Positions 30,791 to 39,268 are shown, counted from the stretch's first letter. The stretch is 47,276 nucleotides of DNA from a virus (IMGVR_UViG_3300043418_000126:1-47276); one strand, 5' to 3'. A program made the numbers and translations. The notes: a model not told the origin generated them from the sequence alone.

Positions 30791-32566
30791 TTAAAAGTTG
30801 TTGTATCCAGTAATCTTAATAGTATCTGAGTTCAATGTAATACCTAACTGAGAACCTGTACTTGATGCTGCATCCATTACTGGACTTACTTTAATCAAGG
30901 TATTCATATCTAAACCGTTTGTTATTGCACTGAACTTAAGCTTAAACGGTACTAGTTCTCCTGTAACAGATGAGTTGAGAGCTTTATCTAATGCACCAAA
31001 ACGAATAACGCCAGGTTTGGTATTATCAGCAAAAGCATACCATGTATTTGGCATTTGGTTCATAATCTCTTCGAACTTAATAGAAGCAGGATTATATCTA
31101 AACTCAAACTGTAAACCTGATAACTTATTACCATTTGTATTAACCTTTATTGGTATCTCGATAGTATTAGATGTTAGAGTCTGGTTAGCTAAGCTTACTG
31201 TAATGTTTGAAGCAGCAACCGTTCTGTTTAACGTCTTGTTTGCTGTTAAGTTAGTCTTTAATGATACAGCAGCGTTTGTTGCAATAGTACCATTAATCAT
31301 CATCTGAGATGAGTGTGAACGGTTTATATCACCAGGGATCAAGAACTTAAGCTTTAATGGTTTATTTTGACCTATAAGACCAGTCTTGAAAGTGACATAA
31401 CTGTTTGTAACATCTTTCCAGTTTGCTGGTGTTAATGCATTAAACGTACTATCAGTAAACGTTGGAACTGAAGCATACATATCTGTTCCTGCAGCGTAGT
31501 TTGATGGTAAAGTAAACAACTTATCAACACCAATTACTTGTGAGTATAACTTTGTTAAGTCACCACCATCAAATGTTTTTGATCTGTTAACATCAGCAGC
31601 TAAGTAACCAGCTCCTGTAATAATAGATTGTCCTTTATAAGTACCATCTAAGTTTTGTTGTACAAACTCAGCTTGTGCTGTAGTATAATCAGATACTGTA
31701 ACAGCAGCAGCATATAAGTTATGAATACTATCCATGTTTAACATCATCATCACTCGATACTCTGTATTAGGTTCTAATCTTGATTGATCAATGTTTATTG
31801 CACCAGCAGCAGTTGCATCAGCAATAATACCAACGTTTGTTATTGGATTCAAGAATAAAACACGATGTAAACTAAAGTTATCGATGTTAGGATTAGTTTC
31901 TATAGTCGCATTAACATACTTAGTAGCTGTAGGGTCAAGATATATAACACTAGTTAAAGGTATTGTCATCTCAGTTGAACCTGCTGTACCGTTTGAATTA
32001 AATGCAGCAGCAAAGTTCATCTTAATAGGATCCCATGCATAACCTGGAGCTGTTGTCTTCAACTTAAACTTAAGACGAATTAAATCATCCCAACCTCCTG
32101 AATACGGCATACCATTTGGACTAGCCCAGTTTAAATAGACCCTAAGAATAGTTTTAGGTCCACCAGCCGTAAAAGAATAAGCAGCACGATTATAGTTAGT
32201 ATTACCGTCTGGAGTGGTATTTTGTTGCGAAGATGTCCACGTATAACCAGGATAAGTGTACCAATCCATAGTAATACTAGAACCGTAAGGAAGTATCCCA
32301 CCGTTACCACCTGTTCCCGTATTTGTAACAGTAACAAGCTCAAACGCTGTGTTTTGGTACTCAAAATCGAAATAAAGCGATCTAGCTGTTGCATTACCGT
32401 TACCATCTGCTTTTACTGATACTATAAACTCGTCTCCTTTATTGATAACTGTTCCTACAGTATTCACTGAAGTTGAATCATCTTGTAGTCTTAACTTAAT
32501 GTTTTGACCTTGAACGATGTCACAAAAACATAATAATATTGTGACAAGTAATAGTGCTTTTTTCAT
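30791..32566 (-). CDS. Exported cohesin-like protein with dockerin-like repeats
   Basis: 591 residues. Signal peptide about 1-20 (CDIVQGQ end). The N-terminal region (about 22-185) and C-terminal region (about 465-590; LSGLQFEFRYNPASIKFEEI) resemble cohesin domains. In between, DVNRSKTFDGGDLTKLY (about 328-344) and PGDINRSHSSQM (about 412-423) look like single dockerin calcium repeats. Cohesin binds dockerin in surface complexes of bacteria. The largest gene of this block; it may assemble with the lipoprotein and calcium-motif protein nearby. Confidence 0.72.
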   Translation of the reverse strand: MKKALLLVTILLCFCDIVQGQNIKLRLQDDSTSVNTVGTVINKGDEFIVSVKADGNGNATARSLYFDFEYQNTAFELVTVTNTGTGGNGGILPYGSSITMDWYTYPGYTWTSSQQNTTPDGNTNYNRAAYSFTAGGPKTILRVYLNWASPNGMPYSGGWDDLIRLKFKLKTTAPGYAWDPIKMNFAAAFNSNGTAGSTEMTIPLTSVIYLDPTATKYVNATIETNPNIDNFSLHRVLFLNPITNVGIIADATAAGAINIDQSRLEPNTEYRVMMMLNMDSIHNLYAAAVTVSDYTTAQAEFVQQNLDGTYKGQSIITGAGYLAADVNRSKTFDGGDLTKLYSQVIGVDKLFTLPSNYAAGTDMYASVPTFTDSTFNALTPANWKDVTNSYVTFKTGLIGQNKPLKLKFLIPGDINRSHSSQMMINGTIATNAAVSLKTNLTANKTLNRTVAASNITVSLANQTLTSNTIEIPIKVNTNGNKLSGLQFEFRYNPASIKFEEIMNQMPNTWYAFADNTKPGVIRFGALDKALNSSVTGELVPFKLKFSAITNGLDMNTLIKVSPVMDAASSTGSQLGITLNSDTIKITGYNNF

Positions 32567-33099
32567 TATAATAGTTTGTTAATCAGTGTGTTACAAGACT
32601 TTTTTAAGGCTGACGATAGATTAGTTTGGTTAAACTTACCACCTTCATCTATAACTAATGCAGCCATTGATACTTCCTCAGCAGACTCTTCAACTATAAC
32701 CGTCTTCTTTACTTTATCATCTTCAATTAACTTACCTCTCATTCGTATAACTATAGCGTCTGTATTCTTATGAAATACTGATAAGTTAGACTGAGTCTTT
32801 AATACATCAAGATAGACAATCTCGATCTCGATCTTCTTTGTAGCATATGGATTAATAACATACTCTTGTTCTTGTAAGAACTCTTCCATAATATTCTTAA
32901 CACCAAAAGCAAGATTACGATTACCAGCTAGGTTACCCATAATAATCTTGTTCTCAACAGAAGAAACGTTTATACTTTCTCCTGGTCCTATAAGATTAAC
33001 AATGTTCTGAGGAGCAAAGAAGTGTGAGTATATAAAGTAACTCTGTATCGATAATGCAGATGCTACAATACTCCAGACAACAAATAATAATGCTTTCAT
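32566..33099 (-). CDS. Short CsgG-like protein
   Basis: 177 residues with an N-terminal hydrophobic anchor (about 4-27). GNRNLAFGVKNIMEEFLQEQ parallels RVGLGVTNIVVEYLEETN of the larger CsgG-like protein, and GKFNQTNLSSALKKSCNTLI parallels its KFNQSTIGTTTKKALENAAS end. So the two are probably diverged paralogs, this one lacking a region in the middle. Its stop shares one base with the cohesin-like start. Confidence 0.65.
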   Translation of the reverse strand: MKALLFVVWSIVASALSIQSYFIYSHFFAPQNIVNLIGPGESINVSSVENKIIMGNLAGNRNLAFGVKNIMEEFLQEQEYVINPYATKKIEIEIVYLDVLKTQSNLSVFHKNTDAIVIRMRGKLIEDDKVKKTVIVEESAEEVSMAALVIDEGGKFNQTNLSSALKKSCNTLINKLL

Positions 33100-33131
33100 A
33101 TACTTATGGTTTATACATGGAAAAAGAGCGA

Positions 33132-33263
33132 TTAACGCCCTTGTCCAACATATTTCTTTTTAACTGCTTTAGCTTTTGGTCCAGCAGTCTTTGCATGCTT
33201 TCCTTTACGTCTAGTACCGAAGACGATCTTCTTTGCTTCAGTAGATCCTTTTGCTTTTGCCAT
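33132..33263 (-). CDS. Small basic conserved protein
   Basis: 43 residues: MAKAKGSTEAKKIVFGTRRK, then a Lys/Gly-rich end finishing YVGQGR. I recognise this short, very basic pattern from other phages of Bacteroidota; it may bind nucleic acid or be a small virion component. Its start overlaps the upstream stop (TAATG). Confidence 0.7.
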   Translation of the reverse strand: MAKAKGSTEAKKIVFGTRRKGKHAKTAGPKAKAVKKKYVGQGR

Positions 33264-33355
33264 TATTTCTTTTCTTTGATAGTTTGAATGATTGCTTGAA
33301 CTTGTGGTGATGTTCCTGTAACAGGAGCATTCTCAGGATTGAATGGATGTGCCAT
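33263..33355 (-). CDS. Tiny conserved peptide
   Basis: 30 residues: MAHPFNPENAPVTGTSPQVQ then a short Lys-rich helix. TAATG overlap with the basic protein downstream and one base from the gene upstream, so translational coupling is likely. Confidence 0.55.
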   Translation of the reverse strand: MAHPFNPENAPVTGTSPQVQAIIQTIKEKK

Positions 33356-33356
33356 A

Positions 33357-33938
33357 TTAGTCTTGGAAAATAGTTGGAGCTGGAACAAAGTTTGGTAATA
33401 AAAACTCAAAATCATAAGACATTAATGCAGTTAAGAAACCTGGACTAGCATCAACGCCACCTTCTACAACAAGAGCATACCAAGCAAAACCTTCTGGATT
33501 GTTGTAGTTGTATAAAGAAATCTTAAAACTATTTAATGGTACATGAACACCATCTATTTCTATTAGCCCACCAAGAGCTAAAGGGCTTGTTACAATATCA
33601 GCACCAGTTCCGCTTTGGAACATACCTGTAACATTTCCTGGAAATATAGAAGGATATCCCTGTGACGTATTTATAACTACTGTACCTAAGTATTGATAAA
33701 AACTATTAGCATTATCACTGATTGAACTAATACCTTTAATGTGATATGATATAAGTTCTGTACCGTCAGTATATTTAAACTTAGGCCCTTCTTTTGTTAA
33801 ACCTGCATCAGGATACCACTGAAAAGGATAGCTAACTGGTGATACAGATTTTGCATATCGTTTAACAGCCGATTTAAAGTCTGAAGTATTAAATAGTTTT
33901 CGTAACGGTTGTGTTAAATAATCAACTAGATTTGCCAT
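33357..33938 (-). CDS. Hypothetical, possibly virion protein
   Basis: 193 residues. MANLVDYLTQPLRKLFNTSD, then a beta-rich body with Gly/Ser-Asn sequences (QGYPSIFPGNVTGMFQSGTG). No signal peptide. The composition is like small phage structural or head-decoration proteins, but no family was recognised. Between endolysin and the two tiny conserved genes. Confidence 0.65.
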   Translation of the reverse strand: MANLVDYLTQPLRKLFNTSDFKSAVKRYAKSVSPVSYPFQWYPDAGLTKEGPKFKYTDGTELISYHIKGISSISDNANSFYQYLGTVVINTSQGYPSIFPGNVTGMFQSGTGADIVTSPLALGGLIEIDGVHVPLNSFKISLYNYNNPEGFAWYALVVEGGVDASPGFLTALMSYDFEFLLPNFVPAPTIFQD

Positions 33939-33941
33939 AGT

Positions 33942-34778
33942 TTATGATAATAGATGATAATACTCATTAAAGTGTTTAATACGATCTGCTAAGCCTATTG
34001 TGCCACCATTAACTCGTTTAGTTACTGCTGTTACTGTTGCTGTATTAGCTCCTTTATCACAGATAGCCCATAGCTTATTACTGTTAAAGAAGAAAGCTGC
34101 TGATGCTAATGCATACTTTGTAGCTACAAGATCTGGACTAGCAATAATGTTTTCTGGAACTGTAGCATCAAAACGAGTATAGTTTTCTTTACCTGTGAGC
34201 TGGATAAATCCTCGTCCCCGGAACTTAAACCCATCTCCTGATGCTTCAGGACCATTACCCATACGAGATGCATAAACTCTGTTTGCAATCTTTTCAGGTT
34301 TGCGTTCGTACTGTGCAGCTAAAGCAGCTGTTGGGAAATACTTTTTAAAGATACCCATCAAACCTTTTGCTGAATAGTTAAGATTTTCTTGAGTAGCTCT
34401 AAAACCACCAGACTCATGACCACACTGAGCTAAAAAGTGGGCAAGGCGTAATGGTGTAGTAATATTAAATAAACGAGCAGTATCTGGAATAGCTGCTATA
34501 ACAGCATCAGGTACATGCCCTTTTAATCGATCTAGTTTGAAGCTGGAAGTTGCAGCAGGGGGTGTTGTAACTTGGGTGACAGGTGCTTGAGGTTGAGATG
34601 GAAACATCTTAGCCCAAGTACCATCACCAACAATACCATCAGCAGTAAGACCATGTGCAGCTTGCCATGCTTTTACAGCAGCATCTGTCTTTGGCCCAAA
34701 CTTACCAACAACATCAACACCTAAAAACTGCTGGAGCTTCTTTACATCTTCTCCTTCAGATCCTAGTCTTAATAACAT
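33942..34778 (-). CDS. Endolysin: peptidoglycan-binding plus GH19
   Basis: 278 residues. N-terminal peptidoglycan-binding domain (about 3-60: LRLGSEGEDVKKLQQFLG, GPKTDAAVKAWQ, DGIVGDGTWAKM), a Pro/Thr/Gln linker (60-80), then a glycoside hydrolase family 19 domain. HFLAQCGHESGGF carries the catalytic Glu122, followed by NLNYSAKGL and FRGRGFIQLTGKENY (about 185-199). GH19 endolysins cut the glycan strand of peptidoglycan. No signal peptide, so release depends on a holin; candidates lie upstream in the same operon. Confidence 0.93.
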   Translation of the reverse strand: MLLRLGSEGEDVKKLQQFLGVDVVGKFGPKTDAAVKAWQAAHGLTADGIVGDGTWAKMFPSQPQAPVTQVTTPPAATSSFKLDRLKGHVPDAVIAAIPDTARLFNITTPLRLAHFLAQCGHESGGFRATQENLNYSAKGLMGIFKKYFPTAALAAQYERKPEKIANRVYASRMGNGPEASGDGFKFRGRGFIQLTGKENYTRFDATVPENIIASPDLVATKYALASAAFFFNSNKLWAICDKGANTATVTAVTKRVNGGTIGLADRIKHFNEYYHLLS

Positions 34779-34801
34779 ATTATATAGTGGTTAGGTGATT
34801 T

Positions 34802-34990
34802 TTACTTCTTCTTACGCTTGTAGTAGCGTCTCTTTGGCTTTGCTACTGCTTCTTCAGCAATCTGCTCAGCAACTGAATCAGATATCTCAACGATCTCTTC
34901 TTTTACAGCTTCTACAATAGGTTGGACTTCTTCTAAGATAGTCTTCTTTGGACTTGTGAATAGTCCCTTAATGAATGATAAGATACTCAT
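34802..34990 (-). CDS. Small Lys/Arg-tailed protein
   Basis: 62 residues: short amphipathic N-terminus (MSILSFIKGLFTSPKKT), an acidic helix rich in Glu/Val, then a basic end (KPKRRYYKRKKK). The charge split suggests contact with a membrane and nucleic acid. Not recognised. Confidence 0.6.
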   Translation of the reverse strand: MSILSFIKGLFTSPKKTILEEVQPIVEAVKEEIVEISDSVAEQIAEEAVAKPKRRYYKRKKK

Positions 34991-35006
34991 GGTTTATTTG
35001 TTTAGG

Positions 35007-35624
35007 TTAATTCTTTCCGATCTTAAAGTACGTCTGTATGCCAAAAGACGTTGTACCATCCGTGGCAATGTTAACTTTTGCACCATATATTTGATCCTTC
35101 TTTGTCTTGTATAGTATACCGCCTTCAGCACTTCGGACGTTACCCCCGCTAGTAAGGTTAAGGCCACCACCAACATAGACTTGTCGTTTAGGATCATCGT
35201 ATTTAGTAATCGTTTTAGTTTCTTTTACAACAGGAATCTTATAGTTTTCTCTAAAGCTACGTCCAACAATCTTGTTTTCAGTAACAGTATCAACTATACG
35301 TATATGACCATACTGACCGACATGAACGCTGTCTGTATAAATCTTTCTTGAAGCAAAGCGTTTAGCTAAGTCTTCATACTGTTGCTTTAGTTTGGGATAA
35401 GCTGTATCAGCTTTATACTGAGTGTTTAATACCTCAAAAGGTACTGGAACCTCGTATGGTGTAGGGACATCTCTAACGATAAGACTATCGTGCTTAGTCC
35501 AGAATGTATCAGTAACAACAAGAGTGTCTGGTTGTCTACTATTTGAGTGACCCATACATCCTCGCTGGGTCAGAACTACAAAAAACGCTATAGTAATAAT
35601 AACGCCGATAACTATATTTTTCAT
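35007..35624 (-). CDS. Membrane-anchored periplasmic protein
   Basis: 205 residues. N-terminal hydrophobic segment (IVIGVIITIAFFVVLTQRGC) with a possible lipobox-like Cys, a charged helix (about 70-100) and a beta-rich Gly/Tyr C-terminus (VYVGGGLNLTSGGNV onward). Position next to a holin-like gene and the endolysin suggests a lysis role such as spanin, but a barrel-type membrane protein is also possible. Confidence 0.65.
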   Translation of the reverse strand: MKNIVIGVIITIAFFVVLTQRGCMGHSNSRQPDTLVVTDTFWTKHDSLIVRDVPTPYEVPVPFEVLNTQYKADTAYPKLKQQYEDLAKRFASRKIYTDSVHVGQYGHIRIVDTVTENKIVGRSFRENYKIPVVKETKTITKYDDPKRQVYVGGGLNLTSGGNVRSAEGGILYKTKKDQIYGAKVNIATDGTTSFGIQTYFKIGKN

Positions 35625-35911
35625 TATCCTTCCATGTGAACATCTTCCTCTTTGTTTGAGTCTTTTGTCTTCTTACCCATGATGTTTTCAGCACCAGAGA
35701 TACCAAAAGAACCTAATGTAATAATAGCAAAAGCGTTAAAGATGTAATCGTTTATAACTAACTCTTGGCCAAAGTATCCAGTAACAACGTCAACTGTTTC
35801 GATTAATACCATTACGGCAAAGGACATAAAGCCTATAATAGACTTCTCATTCCAGTCGTTGTTGTCTTTAAATATCGTCCAAAAGCTTGTTGATTCTGTT
35901 GTCTTCTTCAT
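35624..35911 (-). CDS. Holin-like membrane protein
   Basis: 95 residues from MKKTTESTSFWTIFKD at 35911; the longer frame to 36028 lies within the neighbouring gene. Two hydrophobic segments (about 25-43 and 51-72, ending GSFGISGAENIMG) and a charged tail (KDSNKEEDVHMEG) fit the layout of phage holins, which permeabilise the inner membrane at lysis time. Located two genes from the endolysin. Confidence 0.68.
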   Translation of the reverse strand: MKKTTESTSFWTIFKDNNDWNEKSIIGFMSFAVMVLIETVDVVTGYFGQELVINDYIFNAFAIITLGSFGISGAENIMGKKTKDSNKEEDVHMEG

Positions 35912-36182
35912 CGTGGTCAGGTTTAATAGCCACCATCTCGTGATAAAATACTTGAGAAGGCAACTTGTTTGGTGGGGTAGGTGTTTGTAATGCCAGTTTA
36001 CTATATACAGCGCGTTCCAGATTATCAATCCTAGTCTTATCGACGTTGCTCTGTGCCATTAATAGTTTTACATCCTGTTTAACTTCGTTGACATCTTGCC
36101 AGATCATAATCCCTAAAAGAGATACTAGACTTGGGAAAATCCACGCTTTGAATGCTGAGATGGTTGGGTTCTCTCTGGTCAT
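35868..36182 (-). CDS. Single-helix membrane protein with coiled coil
   Basis: 104 residues. N-terminal hydrophobic helix (about 12-28), coiled coil (about 30-56) and a Pro-rich linker. It overlaps the holin-like gene by 44 nt. Topology like inner-membrane spanin subunits or holin partners; no family identified. Confidence 0.65.
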   Translation of the reverse strand: MTRENPTISAFKAWIFPSLVSLLGIMIWQDVNEVKQDVKLLMAQSNVDKTRIDNLERAVYSKLALQTPTPPNKLPSQVFYHEMVAIKPDHDEEDNRINKLLDDI

Positions 36183-36228
36183 TGTTTAAAATAGTTTAGC
36201 AAATCCTGCTTTTATAATCGTTATATCA

Positions 36229-36765
36229 TTATGACGACCAAGAATTAAGGTGGTGATGAAAAGCATACTGTTTTAAAAAGTCAGTAAAGATCATCGTATT
36301 AATATCATGAGAAGCTAACTTACTTCCAAACCAATCAGGTCCATAAAACTTTGTCTTGATATTAACCATACTGCAAAGATCTTCTATAACTGGATGACCT
36401 TTATCAGCACCTATTACACCATTCATTATACGTTTTTGTTCTGGTCCCCAAGTTAAAAATAGGTTGTCTAACTCTCTTAGTGCATCAAATGAATTAACTG
36501 GTTCAAAATCAACATCAATATACAAACCACCGTATTCTTTTAACAAAAACATTCTAAGTACATCTGCTTGAAAAGCGTAGTGTTTAGTTTGTCCAAAGTA
36601 ATCAAATACTTCTTGCATCTCTTTGGGCATCTCAGGTAGATTATCATCTGTCCAAAACATGTATTCCCATGTTGGATTCATGCTTTTAACTAATCTACAA
36701 CACCTTCTTTCCCTCACTTGCATCACATTAGGACCTACCCAAATCTGATGTATTATGTTATTCAT
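36229..36765 (-). CDS. Glycosyltransferase (DXD, Och1-like)
   Basis: 178 residues. MNNIIHQIWVGPN at the start, ADVLRMFLLKEYGG (67-80) and LYIDVDFEPV with the metal-binding DVD (84-86) are signatures of DXD sugar-transferase proteins acting on capsule or mannan. The family is usually longer (about 220-250), so the C-terminus is short. Overlaps the FkbM gene by ATGA; both may modify a glycan on the host surface or the phage fibre. Confidence 0.85.
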   Translation of the reverse strand: MNNIIHQIWVGPNVMQVRERRCCRLVKSMNPTWEYMFWTDDNLPEMPKEMQEVFDYFGQTKHYAFQADVLRMFLLKEYGGLYIDVDFEPVNSFDALRELDNLFLTWGPEQKRIMNGVIGADKGHPVIEDLCSMVNIKTKFYGPDWFGSKLASHDINTMIFTDFLKQYAFHHHLNSWSS

Positions 36766-37412
36766 GGTGAAGTATTCTGAAAGATACGTCCTTTAAACTC
36801 ACTTATTAACAACTTATGTAAAGACTTTGGATCTTGAGTATCAGTTAGTTTATGGTATTCAATACCGATATACTTAAACTGGTTAATCTTATCTATTATA
36901 CTAGGTATTATCTTATACTCAGCTCCTTCACAATCTACTTTTAGATACTTACAGTCAGTAGTAATATACTTATCAATGGTTTCAGTTATACAATATGATA
37001 TAACACCTCCTTTTGTATACTCTGAAGATGCACCTGTATTAAATACTGGAGTACTGATCTGTATCTTATCCCCTTCTTTATCAGTAATTGCTACATTATG
37101 CAGCTCTATATCTGATAATGATAAACCGTTTAAGAGAATGTTCTGCTTAAACTGCTCATAGTTTATTTGTACTGGTTCAAAAGCTATAACTTTGCATCCA
37201 AACTTCTTTTTAACATATATAGAAAACATACCTATGTTGCCTCCTATATCTATTACAGTATCTGTTGGTAAAAGCTTTATTTGCTCTAAGCCATAACAGT
37301 CAGATTCAAGTTCCGTTGTTACGATTTTTATTGTATCAGAAGTAGTTAAATCCTCAAAAACTAAAGGTATACTTCTAATACTACCGTAACAACGAGACCT
37401 GTTATAATTCAT
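36762..37412 (-). CDS. FkbM-family methyltransferase
   Basis: 216 residues. SAM-binding motif DTVIDIGGNIGMF (51-63), then KVIAFEPV (74-81; Glu binds the ribose), NVAITDKEGD (about 106-115) and YLKVDCEGAEYKII (about 155-168), the classical FkbM sequence. Such enzymes O-methylate sugars or small metabolites. Placement between glycosyltransferase and tail-fibre-like gene suggests glycan methylation. Confidence 0.9.
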   Translation of the reverse strand: MNYNRSRCYGSIRSIPLVFEDLTTSDTIKIVTTELESDCYGLEQIKLLPTDTVIDIGGNIGMFSIYVKKKFGCKVIAFEPVQINYEQFKQNILLNGLSLSDIELHNVAITDKEGDKIQISTPVFNTGASSEYTKGGVISYCITETIDKYITTDCKYLKVDCEGAEYKIIPSIIDKINQFKYIGIEYHKLTDTQDPKSLHKLLISEFKGRIFQNTSP

Positions 37413-37648
37413 TAAGCTTGTGCTTCTTCTGAAGGCTGTAAATGCTTTGGTAACTCTAAATCTAAACGAGTAATCTCAGATTCACATTCAGCTTTTGTAG
37501 CAGCAACAAATACTTCTGTTGAACCACCTGTTTCACTTTGGTAAGCTGCTTCGATTAAATCAATAACCTTACCACTATTATGAATCAATCTCCAGCTTTG
37601 AGTAGCCGGTACAGTTTTGATTCCATTATTATCTGCTTGAATATACAT
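37412..37648 (-). CDS. Small hypothetical protein of fibre region
   Basis: 78 residues. MYIQADNNGIKTVPATQSWR looks like short phage fibre-associated or assembly proteins; the C-terminus is a charged helix. It shares one base with the FkbM start and follows the tail-fibre-like gene. Confidence 0.65.
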   Translation of the reverse strand: MYIQADNNGIKTVPATQSWRLIHNSGKVIDLIEAAYQSETGGSTEVFVAATKAECESEITRLDLELPKHLQPSEEAQA

Positions 37649-37676
37649 TGTTATATCTTTTATATGTTAGTTAAAA

Positions 37677-38795
37677 CTAGTTATGGCTAATTGTAAACCC
37701 TCTACCTAATAGTATAGCTTTTGCTGCTAAACCAGTAGATGAAGGAGCTGCATTTGTACCACCTGTTAAATTAATTGTACCATTGTTAGATGGATCAGTA
37801 CCATTTGTACCATCTAAACTAGCTAGTAAAGTTAATATACCATCAACTGAAGCTTGTGTTAAAGCACATCCTTCGAAGTTAATATTTGCAGGACCCCAAG
37901 AAAGACCTAATGTTTTTAGTGTACCAATAGTACCTAAAACCACATTAGCTAGCTGAGAATGTCCATTATAAGATACATAAGCACTCTCATAATTAATTAT
38001 AGCTGGGACACGTAACGTATTTAATACCGATGCTCCAGAACCCATTCCACTATTTACATGATACACTGATTTCCAAACAATAGCTGATGGTAGATTAATT
38101 ACTTGTAAAAAACCAGGCTCGTAAATAGAAAAAGCAGCTTGTTTTAATAGCGGAAAGTTTGATGGCCCAATCTCAGCTATAGCTGTTACAGCATTAATTT
38201 GTATCTGAGCATAAGAAGAAAGATCCGTTAATGATGAAAAGTTTAAAGTTGTTAATGCAGGACTATTGCTATTTATCGAAATACCTTTACATGTTTGTAG
38301 TAATGGAAAGTTAACAGTTGTTAATGCTGCACCTGAAAAAGACAGACCACTCATTGGACTATCTTGAGCAATAGTATCAGGAAAAGAAAAAGTAGTAACC
38401 ACAGTTGATCCAGTAATGTTAAGATCACCAATATAACGTGTATGAAAAGCTATATTTGTTGCTGTAGTACTAACGCTACTACCACCATATCCACCGTAGC
38501 CATTTGAACCAGCAGCATTAAAACTAAATGATGCATAGTTGCCAACTTCTGTACTATAAACACCGTTAACAGTCTTAGGTACAGAAGCTTTTTGTACATA
38601 AGTTGCAGTAATATCACTTCCTAATATACCATTCGCAGTTACTCCAAATGATGGAGCTGAACCTCCGCCTGATGCTAAATCAGCAATAGCTTGAGCTGTT
38701 ACTTTCTTTGTAGTACCACCTTGTACTATTGGTAATACTTCTGTACCTGCAAGTGCAGATGCTGAAGCTAATTGACTAATCTTTTTATTTGCCAT
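37677..38795 (-). CDS. Tail-fibre-like protein with LRR-like body
   Basis: 372 residues. The N-terminus MANKKISQLASASALAGTEV, then LPIVQGGTTKKVTAQAIADL, is a widespread start of phage receptor-binding and structural proteins. The body (about 130-320) has leucine-rich-type repeats with TTVNFPLLQTC, LTTLNFSSLTDL and LNTLRVPAI, similar to BspA-like domains; the end is Gly/Asn-rich. Probably a distal fibre that contacts the host surface. First large gene of the minus operon. Confidence 0.82.
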   Translation of the reverse strand: MANKKISQLASASALAGTEVLPIVQGGTTKKVTAQAIADLASGGGSAPSFGVTANGILGSDITATYVQKASVPKTVNGVYSTEVGNYASFSFNAAGSNGYGGYGGSSVSTTATNIAFHTRYIGDLNITGSTVVTTFSFPDTIAQDSPMSGLSFSGAALTTVNFPLLQTCKGISINSNSPALTTLNFSSLTDLSSYAQIQINAVTAIAEIGPSNFPLLKQAAFSIYEPGFLQVINLPSAIVWKSVYHVNSGMGSGASVLNTLRVPAIINYESAYVSYNGHSQLANVVLGTIGTLKTLGLSWGPANINFEGCALTQASVDGILTLLASLDGTNGTDPSNNGTINLTGGTNAAPSSTGLAAKAILLGRGFTISHN

Positions 38796-38814
38796 GTTTA
38801 ATATATGTTAAATG

Positions 38815-39132
38815 TTATAGTATGATTAAGTCTTCGTTTTCTGCAACTAGACTAAAGTTATCTTCTGTTAGTAAAGACTCCGCTCCTGCTGCTGTAACGT
38901 CTAATATATTACCTTTTGGTACTGTAAGTACAGCTACTAATGAATTAGGTATAATAGCACCTTTTTTATCCGTACGAACAACGTACTTTAAACCATCAGG
39001 ATGAGTTGGTAAAACCGTTGCACTAGATATTTCTAGAGTATTAGCTGGAACTTTACCAGTAGTACCCATCATAGTACCAGGGATTGGAAACCCTAAAGCA
39101 TCTTTCTGAGCATAGTATTTTAATGTTGCCAT
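38815..39132 (-). CDS. Small structural-type protein
   Basis: 105 residues. MATLKYYAQKDALGFPIPGT with later Pro/Gly/Val-rich beta segments is typical of small Bacteroidota phage virion proteins of unknown position. First gene of the minus-strand operon, 136 nt from the divergent + strand gene. Confidence 0.68.
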   Translation of the reverse strand: MATLKYYAQKDALGFPIPGTMMGTTGKVPANTLEISSATVLPTHPDGLKYVVRTDKKGAIIPNSLVAVLTVPKGNILDVTAAGAESLLTEDNFSLVAENEDLIIL

Positions 39133-39166
39133 ATTATATAAAGTTTTTAATAGCGTTAAGCAGTAG

Positions 39167-39197
39167 TTTGGAGATATGAATCAAAGCATTATCTTTG
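39167..39197 (+). promoter_or_regulatory. Bacteroidota promoter for replication operon
   Basis: TTTG at 39167-39170, 19-nt gap, TATCTTTG at 39190-39197: an exact match to the Bacteroidota boxes. Predicted start near 39203, about 65 nt before the first codon of the + strand operon. It lies in the divergent region between late-type and replication-type genes. Confidence 0.82.
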
Positions 39198-39206
39198 CAT
39201 CCCCTT

Positions 39207-39219
39207 TAGAGAATCTCTA
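39207..39219. promoter_or_regulatory. Palindrome just downstream of promoter (operator candidate)
   Basis: TAGAGAATCTCTA is a perfect inverted repeat (6+6 with one central base) lying about 4 nt after the predicted transcription start. CAAAG/CTTTG (39182-39186 with 39193-39197) is another inverted repeat covering the -7 box. Such positions suit a repressor. Confidence 0.5.
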
Positions 39220-39268
39220 CATAATAATATATTAAATATTGTACAAATAACCTAAACAAAAGTAGCCT

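Noticed and set aside
34994-35197. Second minus-strand frame within 35007-35624
   Set aside because: Lies entirely inside the membrane-anchored gene apart from its end and lacks a leader.
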